NCBI GenBank assembly: GCA_947474995.1
Contig: CANJNJ010000046.1
Span: forward strand, 1 to 34,436
From: Opitutaceae bacterium
GTDB lineage: Bacteria > Verrucomicrobiota > Verrucomicrobiia > Opitutales > Opitutaceae
Direction: 5' to 3'
DNA length: 34,436 nt
In this document: piece by piece, positions 15,817 through 24,576 of the stretch
Numbering within the stretch: the first letter of the stretch is position 1
Layout of the letters: each line of letters begins with the position of its first letter
Position numbers and translations under genes: made by a program
The notes under the pieces: generated by a model
Seen by the model: the letters and a program-made list of their open reading frames with translations, nothing else
Told to the model about the DNA's origin: nothing
Database searches by the model: none

Positions 15817-16863
15817 TCATGCCGGCATCGCCAGCACGGCGTCGGGCTCGATGCGCAAGGCCATCCCCGACGCCCGGTCGACGCCCACCGTATCCACCCA
15901 CGCCGCGAACGCGATCATGCCCGCATTGTCGCCGGTATGTTTTGGCTCCGCGGCCACGAACGGAAGGCGGGACTGCCGAGCCACCTGCTCCATCCTGCCG
16001 CGCAACGCGCGATTGTTGGCCACGCCTCCCGACAGGCCCAGACTGCGAAACTCGCCTTCGCCCAGCCGAAGCGCCGCAGTCGTCTTCCTCGTCAACGCAT
16101 CCAAGACCGCCTGCTGGTAGCTGGCGCACAAGTCTGGCAAGCGCTTCTCTACTTCCTCGACTGACAGCTTCTCGAGCAGATATCGCAAACTTGTCTTCAG
16201 TCCCGAGAAACTGAAATCGAGTTCGTCCCGCCGCCCAATGCCCCGCGGGAAGTCATACGCGTCACTGCGACCCTGGGCTGCCAGTTTTTCGATCAACGGG
16301 CCACCGGGATAGCCGAGTCCAAGGAGCTTGGCGCCCTTGTCGAGCGCCTCCCCGGCCGCGTCGTCACGGGTCGTGGCCAGTACGGTGAGGCGACGCTGGG
16401 TATCGAGTCGGCAGAGCAGCGTGTTGCCGCCGGAAACAATCAGCCCGAGGTGCGGGAGCATTTTTTCCAGCGCAGCCTCAAACCCGGCCGGCCCCACGAG
16501 GTGAAGGCCTAGGAACGGAGACCAGGCGTGGGCCCGCAGATGATTGACCCCAACCACCGGCACCTGCAGCGCGATGCCGAGCGCCTTCGCTGCCGCCACC
16601 CCGATCGCCAGGCAGGCGGCGAGGCCCGGGCCGCTGGTCACGGCAACCTGGTCAACCGCCGCGAAGCCGAACTCTGACTTCGCTCGCTCCAGCAGGGGCG
16701 CGAAATTCCGCAGATGCTCGCGGGTCGCCAAATCCGGCACCACGCCGCCGTGCTTGTCATGCAGGGCGATCTGACTCTGCACCCATTCGCCGATCAGCCC
16801 GCGCTGGGCATCAAACAAAGCGATCGCCGTCTCGTCGCAGGAACTTTCCAACCCGAGAATCAT
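15817..16863 (-). CDS. tsaD: tRNA N6-adenosine threonylcarbamoyltransferase
   Basis: A 348-residue ASKHA-fold enzyme that transfers threonylcarbamoyl to A37 of ANN-decoding tRNAs, working with TsaB and TsaE. The N-terminus MILGLESSCDETAIAL is the family hallmark. The metal-binding histidines are H108 and H112 in VNHLRAHAWSPF. Nucleotide-binding segments are SGGNTLLCRL and SGGVANNRALR, with the late Asp in HTGDNAGMIA near 314. Length is normal. ctpA ends just upstream on the same strand (stop at 16865), 1 bp from the tsaD ATG, so the two are translated from one message. This is a housekeeping gene with nothing unusual. Confidence 0.95.
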   Translation of the reverse strand: MILGLESSCDETAIALFDAQRGLIGEWVQSQIALHDKHGGVVPDLATREHLRNFAPLLERAKSEFGFAAVDQVAVTSGPGLAACLAIGVAAAKALGIALQVPVVGVNHLRAHAWSPFLGLHLVGPAGFEAALEKMLPHLGLIVSGGNTLLCRLDTQRRLTVLATTRDDAAGEALDKGAKLLGLGYPGGPLIEKLAAQGRSDAYDFPRGIGRRDELDFSFSGLKTSLRYLLEKLSVEEVEKRLPDLCASYQQAVLDALTRKTTAALRLGEGEFRSLGLSGGVANNRALRGRMEQVARQSRLPFVAAEPKHTGDNAGMIAFAAWVDTVGVDRASGMALRIEPDAVLAMPA

Positions 16864-16864
16864 G

Positions 16865-18169
16865 TCAGGGCGTTATCCGCCCGGCTGCTGGCTCGCCGAG
16901 GAGCCGTACGCCGCGGAGGACGGCGATGGCCGCTTCGAGCTGTCGATCCGCCAGCGGTTCAAAGCCAAATTGCTCCTTGAACTCCTTGGGATCGGCAATG
17001 TCGGACCGCGCCCGCTGCCACGCGAGTTTCGTATCTTCATCGGCGGTCATCACCACCTCCACCTGGGGAGTAATGCCCTTTTCATGAATACTGACGCCGC
17101 TCGGGGTGTAATAGCGGGCCGTGGTCAGGCGCATTCCTTCCCCGTGCTCGAGTTTGAACACCGACTGCACGGAACCCTTGCCAAAGGAACGCTCGCCCAC
17201 CACGACGGCCCGGCCCGTGTCTTTCAGCGCGCCGGTGACGACTTCGGCCGCGCTGGCGCTGCCGGAATTAATCAGCACCGCCAACGGCAACGTAATCGGC
17301 TCGCGATCGCCTTCGGCCCGAAACTCTTCACGGTCCGCCGGTTTGCGACCCTGCGTGTAAACGATCAATTCGTCTTTCCGAAAGAACGGATCGGCGACAT
17401 CCACCGCAGCGCCGAGGAGGCCGCCGGGGTTATTGCGCAGATCAATGATCAGACTCGTGATGCCCTGGTTGAGCAGCTGCTCGAGGGCGCGGAAGAACTG
17501 CTCCCCCGTGTGGTCGGAAAATTCGGTGAGCTGCACATAACCGACGCCGTCATCCATCACGCGCGTGTTCCGCACGCTTTCGATTTTGATAATCTCGCGA
17601 ACCAGCGTGAGGCTCAGGGATTCCCTGGTCCGCGGTCGGAAAATGCCCATTGAAATCTGGGTATTCGGCTTACCCCGCAAACGGCTGACAAGGCTGTCGA
17701 TATTATTGCTGTTTTCGACCGCACGGCCGTCGATGCTGATGATTTCGTCCCCGCGCTGGACGCCCGCGCGCTCCCCAGGCGTGCCGGCGAGCGAGGCAAT
17801 GACGATGACCCGGTTTTGCCGGGTTTCAACCTGCAGCCCCACCCCGCCAAATTCGCCGGTCAAATCCTCCTCGAATTCCTCGTTGTCCTTGGCCTCAAGA
17901 AACTCGGAATGAGGATCAAGAGTTTCCAGCATGCCATGCAGCGCCTCGCGCCCGAGCTTGTCGTACATCGCCGCCTTTTCATCGACGTAGTTCTCGTTGA
18001 CCAGACGCATCACGTCTTTGAGGTAAGCCGTGGTGCGGGAAAGTTCGCGGTTGGGAAAGAGATGCCACGCCGCGGCCGCGCGCCAGGCGCTGACCGACAG
18101 GGCGACGCCCAAGAGGACGCCGACCGCGAGAGTGAGAATCCGTTTGAACACCCGGCGGAGTGTGGCCAT
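16865..18169 (-). CDS. ctpA: Carboxy-terminal processing peptidase, S41 family
   Basis: A 434-residue periplasmic protease that trims proteins at the C-terminus. Residues 1-35 form a signal anchor (RRVFKRILTLAVGVLLGVAL). The PDZ domain spans about 105-190 (FGGVGLQVETRQNRVIV, AGVQRGDEIISIDGRAV). The catalytic core holds YVQLTEFSDHTGEQF, IIDLRNNPGGLL, the nucleophile S304 in NSGSASAAEVV, and the general base K331 in SFGKGSVQ. ATG 18169 gives a clean N-terminus. ATG 18211 and 18232 would lengthen the cytoplasmic tail and overlap the divergent MidA-like gene. Only 16 bp separate the two preferred starts, so at least one promoter must lie inside the opposite gene or one start is wrong. tsaD follows immediately downstream. 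Confidence 0.93.
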   Translation of the reverse strand: MATLRRVFKRILTLAVGVLLGVALSVSAWRAAAAWHLFPNRELSRTTAYLKDVMRLVNENYVDEKAAMYDKLGREALHGMLETLDPHSEFLEAKDNEEFEEDLTGEFGGVGLQVETRQNRVIVIASLAGTPGERAGVQRGDEIISIDGRAVENSNNIDSLVSRLRGKPNTQISMGIFRPRTRESLSLTLVREIIKIESVRNTRVMDDGVGYVQLTEFSDHTGEQFFRALEQLLNQGITSLIIDLRNNPGGLLGAAVDVADPFFRKDELIVYTQGRKPADREEFRAEGDREPITLPLAVLINSGSASAAEVVTGALKDTGRAVVVGERSFGKGSVQSVFKLEHGEGMRLTTARYYTPSGVSIHEKGITPQVEVVMTADEDTKLAWQRARSDIADPKEFKEQFGFEPLADRQLEAAIAVLRGVRLLGEPAAGRITP

Positions 18170-18185
18170 CCGCTTCGGTTTGTAA

Positions 18186-19199
18186 ATGGGTTCATTTCCT
18201 TCTCCCGGCATCCCGCCCGAATTCGTCGCCATATTTCGAGCCCACCTGGGTTCGGAGGGCACGATGACGTTCGCGCAATTCATGGCTCTCGCGCTTTACG
18301 ATCCGAACGTGGGCTATTACCGGCGCCCGCAAAAGCGCATCGGGTACGAGCCCGGCACGGACTTTTTCACGGCGAGCACCAGCGGCCCGGTTTTCGGTGA
18401 ACTGATTACGGCCGCGTGCGTCAGCCTGCTGGGCGAAGCCGACCCGGGGGTATTTCACTTCATTGAAATCGGAGCCGAGCCCAGCCCGCCGACCGCAGTC
18501 GATGCGACCAGCGGAGTGCTCACTGGGGTCACCCACCCGTTTGCCACGGCGCGCACGGTGGGATTGGGTCAGCCGCTCGAGCTCGCGGGTAATTGCATCG
18601 TTTTTTCGAACGAGCTCTTCGACGCCCAACCCTTTCATCGCTTCGTGTTCCGGCATGGCTCGTGGCGGGAACTTGGCGTCGCCTTGCAAGGCGACGAACT
18701 GGCCATGACCGAACTAACCACGCGCACGCCAATCGCCCTGCCAGAAACAGCGGAGGAAGGATACCTCATCGACGCCCCGCTCGCGGCCACCGGGTTAATA
18801 GAGTCGATCGTCTCGCCCCGATGGACCGGACTGTTTGTGGCCGTCGATTACGGGAAATCGTGGCGAGAACTCACCGAAGCCACGCCCCAGGGCACGGCCC
18901 GTGCCTATTTCCGTCATACGCAATCGAACCGTTTGCTCGCGCACCCTGGCGACCAGGATCTGACGTGCCACATCTGTTGGGACTGGCTCGAAACGGCATT
19001 GAAAAAACACGGATTTTCGCAGACCGCCGTCGAATCACAGGAATCATTCTTTGTTCGCCGCGCCGGACGTTACATTGCCCGGGCCAGTGCCGAAGACGCC
19101 GCCCATTTCAGTCAGCGAAAGGGTTCTCTCGCTCAACTGCTCCTCCCGGCGCATCTTGGGCAGAAATTTCAAGTCCTGCATGCCCGGCGATTCGGCTGA
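18186..19199 (+). CDS. MidA/NDUFAF7-like SAM-dependent methyltransferase family protein
   Basis: A 337-residue member of the family that includes mitochondrial NDUFAF7/MidA, which methylates an arginine of complex I subunit NDUFS2. Family landmarks are MTFAQFMALALYDPNVGYY (27-45), TDFFTASTSGPVFGELI (58-74), the conserved SNELFDAQPFHRF (141-153), LFVAVDYGKSW, and the C-terminal HLGQKFQVLHARR. The SAM-binding glycine motif, normally like ELGPGRGTL, reads here as IEIGAEPSPPT near 93-103, so the central glycines are lost and the following stretch is short. Either this copy no longer binds SAM in the usual way or the motif has drifted. ATG 18186 keeps the conserved N-terminal helix FVAIFRAHL. The substrate is unknown in bacteria. 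Confidence 0.8.
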   Translation: MGSFPSPGIPPEFVAIFRAHLGSEGTMTFAQFMALALYDPNVGYYRRPQKRIGYEPGTDFFTASTSGPVFGELITAACVSLLGEADPGVFHFIEIGAEPSPPTAVDATSGVLTGVTHPFATARTVGLGQPLELAGNCIVFSNELFDAQPFHRFVFRHGSWRELGVALQGDELAMTELTTRTPIALPETAEEGYLIDAPLAATGLIESIVSPRWTGLFVAVDYGKSWRELTEATPQGTARAYFRHTQSNRLLAHPGDQDLTCHICWDWLETALKKHGFSQTAVESQESFFVRRAGRYIARASAEDAAHFSQRKGSLAQLLLPAHLGQKFQVLHARRFG

Positions 19200-19220
19200 G
19201 GGCACCTCCTGAAAAACCGC

Positions 19221-19248
19221 TTGCTTCGCCTCGAACCGGGCCTTTAGT
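19221..19248 (+). promoter_or_regulatory. Possible promoter for rpmB
   Basis: TTGCTT (19221-19226) and TTTAGT (19243-19248) are separated by 16 bp and end 29 bp before the rpmB ATG. Both boxes are partial matches. The position is sensible for a ribosomal protein gene that has its own terminator. Confidence 0.3.
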
Positions 19249-19277
19249 TCTGACCCTTTAACCAACTCGAAACCATC

Positions 19278-19508
19278 ATGGCCAGAATTTGTGCAATCAC
19301 CGGTCGTCGTCCCGTCAAGGGCTCGATCATCAATCGTAAGGGTCAGACAAAGAAGAGCGGCGGCATCGGAACGCACGTGACCAGCATCACCAAGCGTAAG
19401 TTTCGCCCCAATCTCCAGCGGATCCGCATCAAGATGCCCAATGGCGGCACGAAGCGCGTCTGGGTCTCCGTCAAGGCCATCAAGGGGGGATTGGTCCAAA
19501 AGGTCTAA
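19278..19508 (+). CDS. rpmB: 50S ribosomal protein L28
   Basis: A 76-residue, very basic protein of the large ribosomal subunit. MARICAITGRRPVKGSIINRK (in part ICAITGRRPVKG) is the family N-terminus, and KRKFRPNLQRIRIKMPNG, then VWVSVKAIKGGLVQKV, complete it. There are no paired CxxC zinc motifs, so this is the zinc-free form. It stands alone, without rpmG (L33) next to it, between the MidA-like gene and a strong intrinsic terminator, and is therefore probably a single-gene transcript. Confidence 0.96.
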   Translation: MARICAITGRRPVKGSIINRKGQTKKSGGIGTHVTSITKRKFRPNLQRIRIKMPNGGTKRVWVSVKAIKGGLVQKV

Positions 19509-19537
19509 GCGCCTCGATTTCTGGCTCGTTTTGACCG

Positions 19538-19567
19538 GCCCGCGCCCACTCTGGTCGCGGGCTTTTT
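19538..19567 (+). terminator. Intrinsic terminator of rpmB
   Basis: GCCCGCG (19538-19544), an 11-base loop, CGCGGGC (19556-19562), then five T (19563-19567). The stem is 7 bp, perfect and GC-only, and begins 30 bp after the rpmB stop. It is the clearest intrinsic terminator in the window. Confidence 0.85.
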
Positions 19568-19601
19568 GCTGCCGGTCTTCCCTCCAGGGTCTGGCACGGG
19601 A

Positions 19602-20006
19602 ATGAATCGCCTGCCCCTGCTCCGCCGTACTGGACTGTCTCTTCGCATGGACTCGAGCGCCACTGTCCGGCCCGAAGCATTGGAAAAAATCTCCATTGAG
19701 CGGAAAGTGGACGCCGAAATGACCCGACGGCTGTATCGGTCGGCAGGTTTCGGGCTGTTTTCCAACATCGTCCTGGCCATGGTTCTGATCGCCGGAACCT
19801 ACACCCTCCAGCCACCTTCCCGGCATGTGATTTGGTTTGGCGCGCTCCTTTTGGTTTCGCTCGGCCGACTGATGGTCAACATCGCGTTCACCCGAGCCAG
19901 CCCGGCAATCGATGACCTGCGGAAATGGCGCCAGATCTTCATGTTTGGGGCTGGCGGGTCAGGCCTGATCTGGGGGTGCGCCGGCGCGACCGGCGAGCGC
20001 CGATGA
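19602..20006 (+). pseudogene. N-terminal fragment of a membrane sensor (histidine kinase or diguanylate cyclase type)
   Basis: A 134-residue frame from ATG 19602 (ATG 19647 is also possible). After a polar start it has RRLYRSAGFGLFSNIVLAM, then three hydrophobic helices (to about residue 128): FSNIVLAMVLIAGTYTL, VIWFGALLLVSLGRLMV and FMFGAGGSGLIWGCAG. The pattern, with an acidic/Trp turn (DLRKWRQIF) before the third helix, is that of the six-helix N-terminal sensor modules found in front of hybrid histidine kinases or GGDEF proteins. Here the frame ends at ATGERR, with half the helices and all output domains missing, and its stop directly abuts the stop of fabF. I infer a 3' deletion. A real three-helix membrane protein cannot be ruled out. 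Confidence 0.6.
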
Positions 20007-21260
<1,254 letters not shown>

Positions 21261-21295
21261 CAGCTAAGGAACCGGAGACTCGTAAAACAATCAGT

Positions 21296-21335
21296 CGTTC
21301 TGCCAAAGATTTCCTCAGGGGAAACCGGCAGAACG
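21296..21335 (-). terminator. Two-tier hairpin between acpP and fabF
   Basis: The outer arms CGTTCTGCC (21296-21304) and GGCAGAACG (21327-21335) pair perfectly over 9 bp. Inside the loop TTTCC (21310-21314) and GGAAA (21320-21324) form a second stem. On the minus-strand transcript a TTGTTTT stretch follows a few bases after the outer stem. It may be a leaky terminator that lowers fabF relative to acpP, or an RNA processing/stability element. Confidence 0.55.
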
Positions 21336-21355
21336 CCGAAAAACCAAGACCAGGC

Positions 21356-21619
21356 TCAGGCCGAACCGGCTTTGCTCTTAATGTAGTCGATAACCTGGCC
21401 GACCGTCTGGAGCTTCTCCGCATCCGACTCGGGGATTTCGCCCTTAATCTCGTCCTTAAACTCCTCTTCAAAGGCCATGATCAGCTCGACGGTATCGAGC
21501 GAGTCCGCGCCAAGATCGTCGAGAAAAGAGGCTGTCGGAGTAATCTGCTCTTCGTTTACGTTGAGCTGATTAACAATGATCTCTTTGACGCGTTGTTCGA
21601 TGGGTTTTTTGTCGGCCAT
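21356..21619 (-). CDS. acpP: Acyl carrier protein
   Basis: An 87-residue acidic carrier that holds growing acyl chains on 4'-phosphopantetheine. The attachment serine is S40 in [18 protein letters not shown]. The fold runs from [15 protein letters not shown] to [13 protein letters not shown]. It is somewhat longer than the 78 residues of E. coli ACP, owing to a few extra residues at both ends. The frame extends upstream to 21682, but ATG 21619 is the family start. It lies 40 bp after the fabG stop and 95 bp before fabF, the standard fatty acid synthesis order. Confidence 0.97.
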   Translation of the reverse strand: MADKKPIEQRVKEIIVNQLNVNEEQITPTASFLDDLGADSLDTVELIMAFEEEFKDEIKGEIPESDAEKLQTVGQVIDYIKSKAGSA

Positions 21620-21659
21620 TTTGACGAAATTGAGAGCGGAAAACGACTGAGCGGAGGGT

Positions 21660-22409
21660 TCACATCGCCATGCCACCGTCAACGTTAAAAACTTGTCCGG
21701 TGATATAACCCGCCTCTTCCGAGCACAGATAGGCCGTCAGGTTCGCCACGTCGGCGGATTCGCCAAATCGTTTCAAGGGCACGACCTCCAAAATTTTCGC
21801 CGAAGCCTCGGGGTTATTGACGAATTCTGTCGTCATATCGGTCTTGATGAACCCTGGAGCCACCGCGTTGACCGTCACGGTTCGTCCTGCGAATTCACGC
21901 GCCAGCGTCTTGGTCAGGCCAATCATGCCCGCTTTGGCGGCCGAATAGTTGGCCTGCCCGGCGTTGCCCATCACCCCGCTAACAGAGGTAATATTTACGA
22001 TCCGGCCCCATCGCGCGCGGGTCATGGGCCGGCCGAGATGCTTGGTCCAATGAAAGCAACTCGTGAGATTGGTCGTGATGACCTCATTCCAATCGGCCTC
22101 GCTCATGCGGAACAGGAGCCCGTCGCGGGTAATCCCGGCGTTGTTGACCAAAATATCGATGAGGGGAATTTCCTTGAGCAACTCCTCCGCCGCCTTGGCC
22201 ACGGCGGCGCCATCCGCCACATCCACCGCCAGCGAGCGGGCCCGGCCACCCGCGGCCACGATCGCAGCGGCGGTCGCGCCGCAGGATTCGGCCGACTTGG
22301 ACACGCAGATGACGTTGACCCCATGCCGGGCCAGCGTCTCGGCAATAGCCTTGCCAATACCCCGACCAGCACCGGTGACCAAGGCGGTACGATTGTTAAA
22401 CGTAAGCAT
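21660..22409 (-). CDS. fabG: 3-oxoacyl-[acyl-carrier-protein] reductase
   Basis: A 249-residue short-chain dehydrogenase that reduces 3-oxoacyl-ACP with NADPH. The cofactor motif is [13 protein letters not shown] (11-23), with NNAG at 89-92. The catalytic residues are the Ser in [10 protein letters not shown] (around 142-144), Y155 and K159 in ANYSAAKAG. The C-terminal [11 protein letters not shown] and [15 protein letters not shown] are typical of FabG. It heads the fabG-acpP-fabF group on this strand. The CysJ-like gene lies 87 bp upstream in the same direction. Confidence 0.95.
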   Translation of the reverse strand: MLTFNNRTALVTGAGRGIGKAIAETLARHGVNVICVSKSAESCGATAAAIVAAGGRARSLAVDVADGAAVAKAAEELLKEIPLIDILVNNAGITRDGLLFRMSEADWNEVITTNLTSCFHWTKHLGRPMTRARWGRIVNITSVSGVMGNAGQANYSAAKAGMIGLTKTLAREFAGRTVTVNAVAPGFIKTDMTTEFVNNPEASAKILEVVPLKRFGESADVANLTAYLCSEEAGYITGQVFNVDGGMAM

Positions 22410-22496
22410 GAGGCTGAAAAGGTGCGGTGAGCGGCAAGCGGGGTGCGAGGAGAAAATTGCGGCACGTCATCTTGCCAGCCTGCGCTTGCGTCGCCC

Positions 22497-23666
22497 TCAA
22501 TACACGTCGCGCTGGTAACGATCGTCCTTTTTCAACTGCTTCACGTAGTCGATGGCCTGCTGGGCCGCGAGCCCGCCGCCCTGCGCCACCACTTCGTGCA
22601 GCGCGGCGTCGACATCCTTCGCCATCCGCTTCGCATCACCGCACACGTAGAAATAAGCCCCTCGCTCCAGCCACGACCACAACTCGGCCGCCGCTTCGCG
22701 CATGCGGTCCTGCACATAAATCTTGTTCGCCTGATCGCGGGAGAAGGCGGTGTCGATCCGCGCCAGCTGGCCGCGCGCGAGGTATTCCTGCCATTCCTCC
22801 TCATAAAGAAAGTCGGTCGCCCGCCGCTGGTCGCCGAAGAATATCCAGTTTCGTCCTTTCGCCCCCGTCGCAACGCGATCCTGCAGGAACGCCCGAAACG
22901 GGGCGATCCCAGTGCCGGGTCCCACCATAATGCAGTCTTTCGCGCCGTCCTCCGGCGGAGCAAAATGTCCATGGGACACGTAAACCGGGACCGGCGTCTG
23001 CCCCACGAGCGTGCGGTCGGCGAGAAACGTCGAGCAAACGCCCACCCGGTCGCGCGCATTGGTCGTGTAGCGTACCACCGCCAGCGTCAGGTGCACTTCG
23101 TTCGGGTAGACACGCGGGGACGAGGCAATCGAATAGAGCCGCGGCATGAGTTTGCGCAATTGCCCGACCAGTTCATCCGGAGTCAGCCGCGCACTCGGAA
23201 ATTCTACCAGAAGATCCACGAACTCGCGGTCCTCCAAATACGCCGTCAATGCCTCTTTCGCTTCCGGCACGAGCAAACCGGCGAGTCTGGCCTTTTCCCC
23301 AGCTTCGGTCGCTTTGGCGGCAAGCAGCTCAACGAAGCGCCGGGATGGTTTCGCCAGCGCGAGCAATTTGGTCAATGCGAGGCGGAGTGGGATCGGTGCG
23401 GCGAGTTTCAACGCCGGCGGGGACACCAATTCCTCTCCGGTTGCCTCCAACCGTTTCAGGATTTCATCAGCCTCGCCCGGACGATTGGCGGCGAAAACGC
23501 CGAGAGAATCCCCAGCCGCATATGTCAACCCGCTGCCGGTGATGTCCACGACCAAATGCCGCGTCTCCTTGCCCGAATCGGGCTTGTTCAACAGGCGATT
23601 CTCGATGATTTTCGCCGCAAACGGATAATCCTTGGAAAAAATCTGGGGTGCGACCGGTCCGGGCAT
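22497..23666 (-). CDS. CysJ-like FAD/NADPH reductase lacking the flavodoxin domain
   Basis: A 389-residue protein matching the C-terminal two thirds of sulfite reductase flavoprotein (CysJ) and cytochrome P450 reductase. Visible parts are the FAD-binding start ETRHLVVDITGSGLTYAAGDSLGV, in part LTYAAGDSLGVFAANRP; the FAD motif LMPRLYSIASSP; the NADPH motif GPGTGIAPFRAFLQDR; IFFGDQRRATDFLY; YFYVCGDAKRMAKDVD; and the family C-terminus RYQRDVY. The FMN-binding flavodoxin domain of full-length CysJ is absent, and the N-terminus begins cleanly at the connecting region (SKDYPFAAKI). Stand-alone versions of this type are annotated as sulfite reductase subunit alpha and may feed electrons to a separate partner. 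No cysI-like gene is nearby. It precedes fabG by 87 bp and diverges from rluB. Confidence 0.87.
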   Translation of the reverse strand: MPGPVAPQIFSKDYPFAAKIIENRLLNKPDSGKETRHLVVDITGSGLTYAAGDSLGVFAANRPGEADEILKRLEATGEELVSPPALKLAAPIPLRLALTKLLALAKPSRRFVELLAAKATEAGEKARLAGLLVPEAKEALTAYLEDREFVDLLVEFPSARLTPDELVGQLRKLMPRLYSIASSPRVYPNEVHLTLAVVRYTTNARDRVGVCSTFLADRTLVGQTPVPVYVSHGHFAPPEDGAKDCIMVGPGTGIAPFRAFLQDRVATGAKGRNWIFFGDQRRATDFLYEEEWQEYLARGQLARIDTAFSRDQANKIYVQDRMREAAAELWSWLERGAYFYVCGDAKRMAKDVDAALHEVVAQGGGLAAQQAIDYVKQLKKDDRYQRDVY

Positions 23667-23772
23667 GATTCGGTGCTGGAGATGAAATGCTGGCCCGGCG
23701 GTCCAAGCAAGCCGCTTTCATCTTCCCCAAGCTTGCAGCCATGGCGAAATTGAAGCCCATTGTTAGTTATTC

Positions 23773-24576
23773 ATGGTCTCCGCTGCGTCCATCCGCCTGC
23801 AAAAATTCATCGCCGACGCCGGCGTCTGTTCGCGCCGTGCCGCCGAGGCGCTGATTGCGCAGGGCGAGGTCCGGGTCAACTCGGCTCCCGCCACGCTCGG
23901 ACAGAAGATCGCGCCGGGGGTGGATCACGTGACGGTGAGCGGTAAGGCCGTCCGCCACACGGCCCAGCCGCGCATTACCGTCGCCGTTCACAAGCCACGC
24001 GGGCTGGTGTGCTCCAATGATGATCCGCACCACGCGGCCACGGTTTTCGCGCTGCTGCCGCGCGAGTTTTCCCGCTTTCGTTTTTTCTGCGCCGGCCGGC
24101 TCGACCTCGACAGCGAAGGCCTCGTCATCCTGACCACCGACGGGGACTTGGCGCATCGGCTGATGCATCCGTCCAATGTCGTGGTCAAACGCTACCACGT
24201 GATGCTCAAGCAGCCTTTCCCGGCGACCCGGCTGACCCAGCTGGTGCGCGGGGTTATGGTGGAGGGGGATCGAATGAAGGTGGAGCGGGCCGCCCTGATT
24301 AATGCCGGGCCAGCCGGTGCTGCGACCGGTCTCGACGTCCACATGCACCACGGCAAGAAACGGGAAATTCGGCAGGTGTTCACCGCGCTCGGCTACGATG
24401 TAAAGCGGTTGCGGCGGTATCAAATCGGCGCTTTGCAACTCAAGGGAATCCCGTTGCGCGCCGGCAAAGTCCTTTCGACGAAGGATGTCGAATCGCTCTT
24501 CCGCAATCCGCCGACCCCACGCGCCAAATTTGAAGTTTCTTCCCGGTCCCCCCAAATTGCCCACCATGAAGATTAG
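23773..24576 (+). CDS. rluB: Pseudouridine synthase, RsuA/RluB family
   Basis: A 267-residue enzyme that isomerises uridine in rRNA. Residues 6-60 are an S4 RNA-binding domain (IRLQKFIADAGVCSRRAAE, GEVRVNSAPATLG). The catalytic domain has VHKPRGLVCSNDD and the active-site D111 in AGRLDLDSEGLVILTTDG, then LMHPSNVVVKRYHV and KKREIRQVFTALGYDVKRL. The sequence fits RluB (23S position 2605) best, but RluE or RsuA activity cannot be excluded. Its stop overlaps the next gene's start by 11 bp, so the two are probably translationally coupled. Confidence 0.9.
   Translation: MVSAASIRLQKFIADAGVCSRRAAEALIAQGEVRVNSAPATLGQKIAPGVDHVTVSGKAVRHTAQPRITVAVHKPRGLVCSNDDPHHAATVFALLPREFSRFRFFCAGRLDLDSEGLVILTTDGDLAHRLMHPSNVVVKRYHVMLKQPFPATRLTQLVRGVMVEGDRMKVERAALINAGPAGAATGLDVHMHHGKKREIRQVFTALGYDVKRLRRYQIGALQLKGIPLRAGKVLSTKDVESLFRNPPTPRAKFEVSSRSPQIAHHED

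Noticed and set aside
22443-23753. 436-codon plus-strand frame opposite the CysJ-like gene
   Set aside because: Antisense shadow of a well-supported flavoprotein gene.
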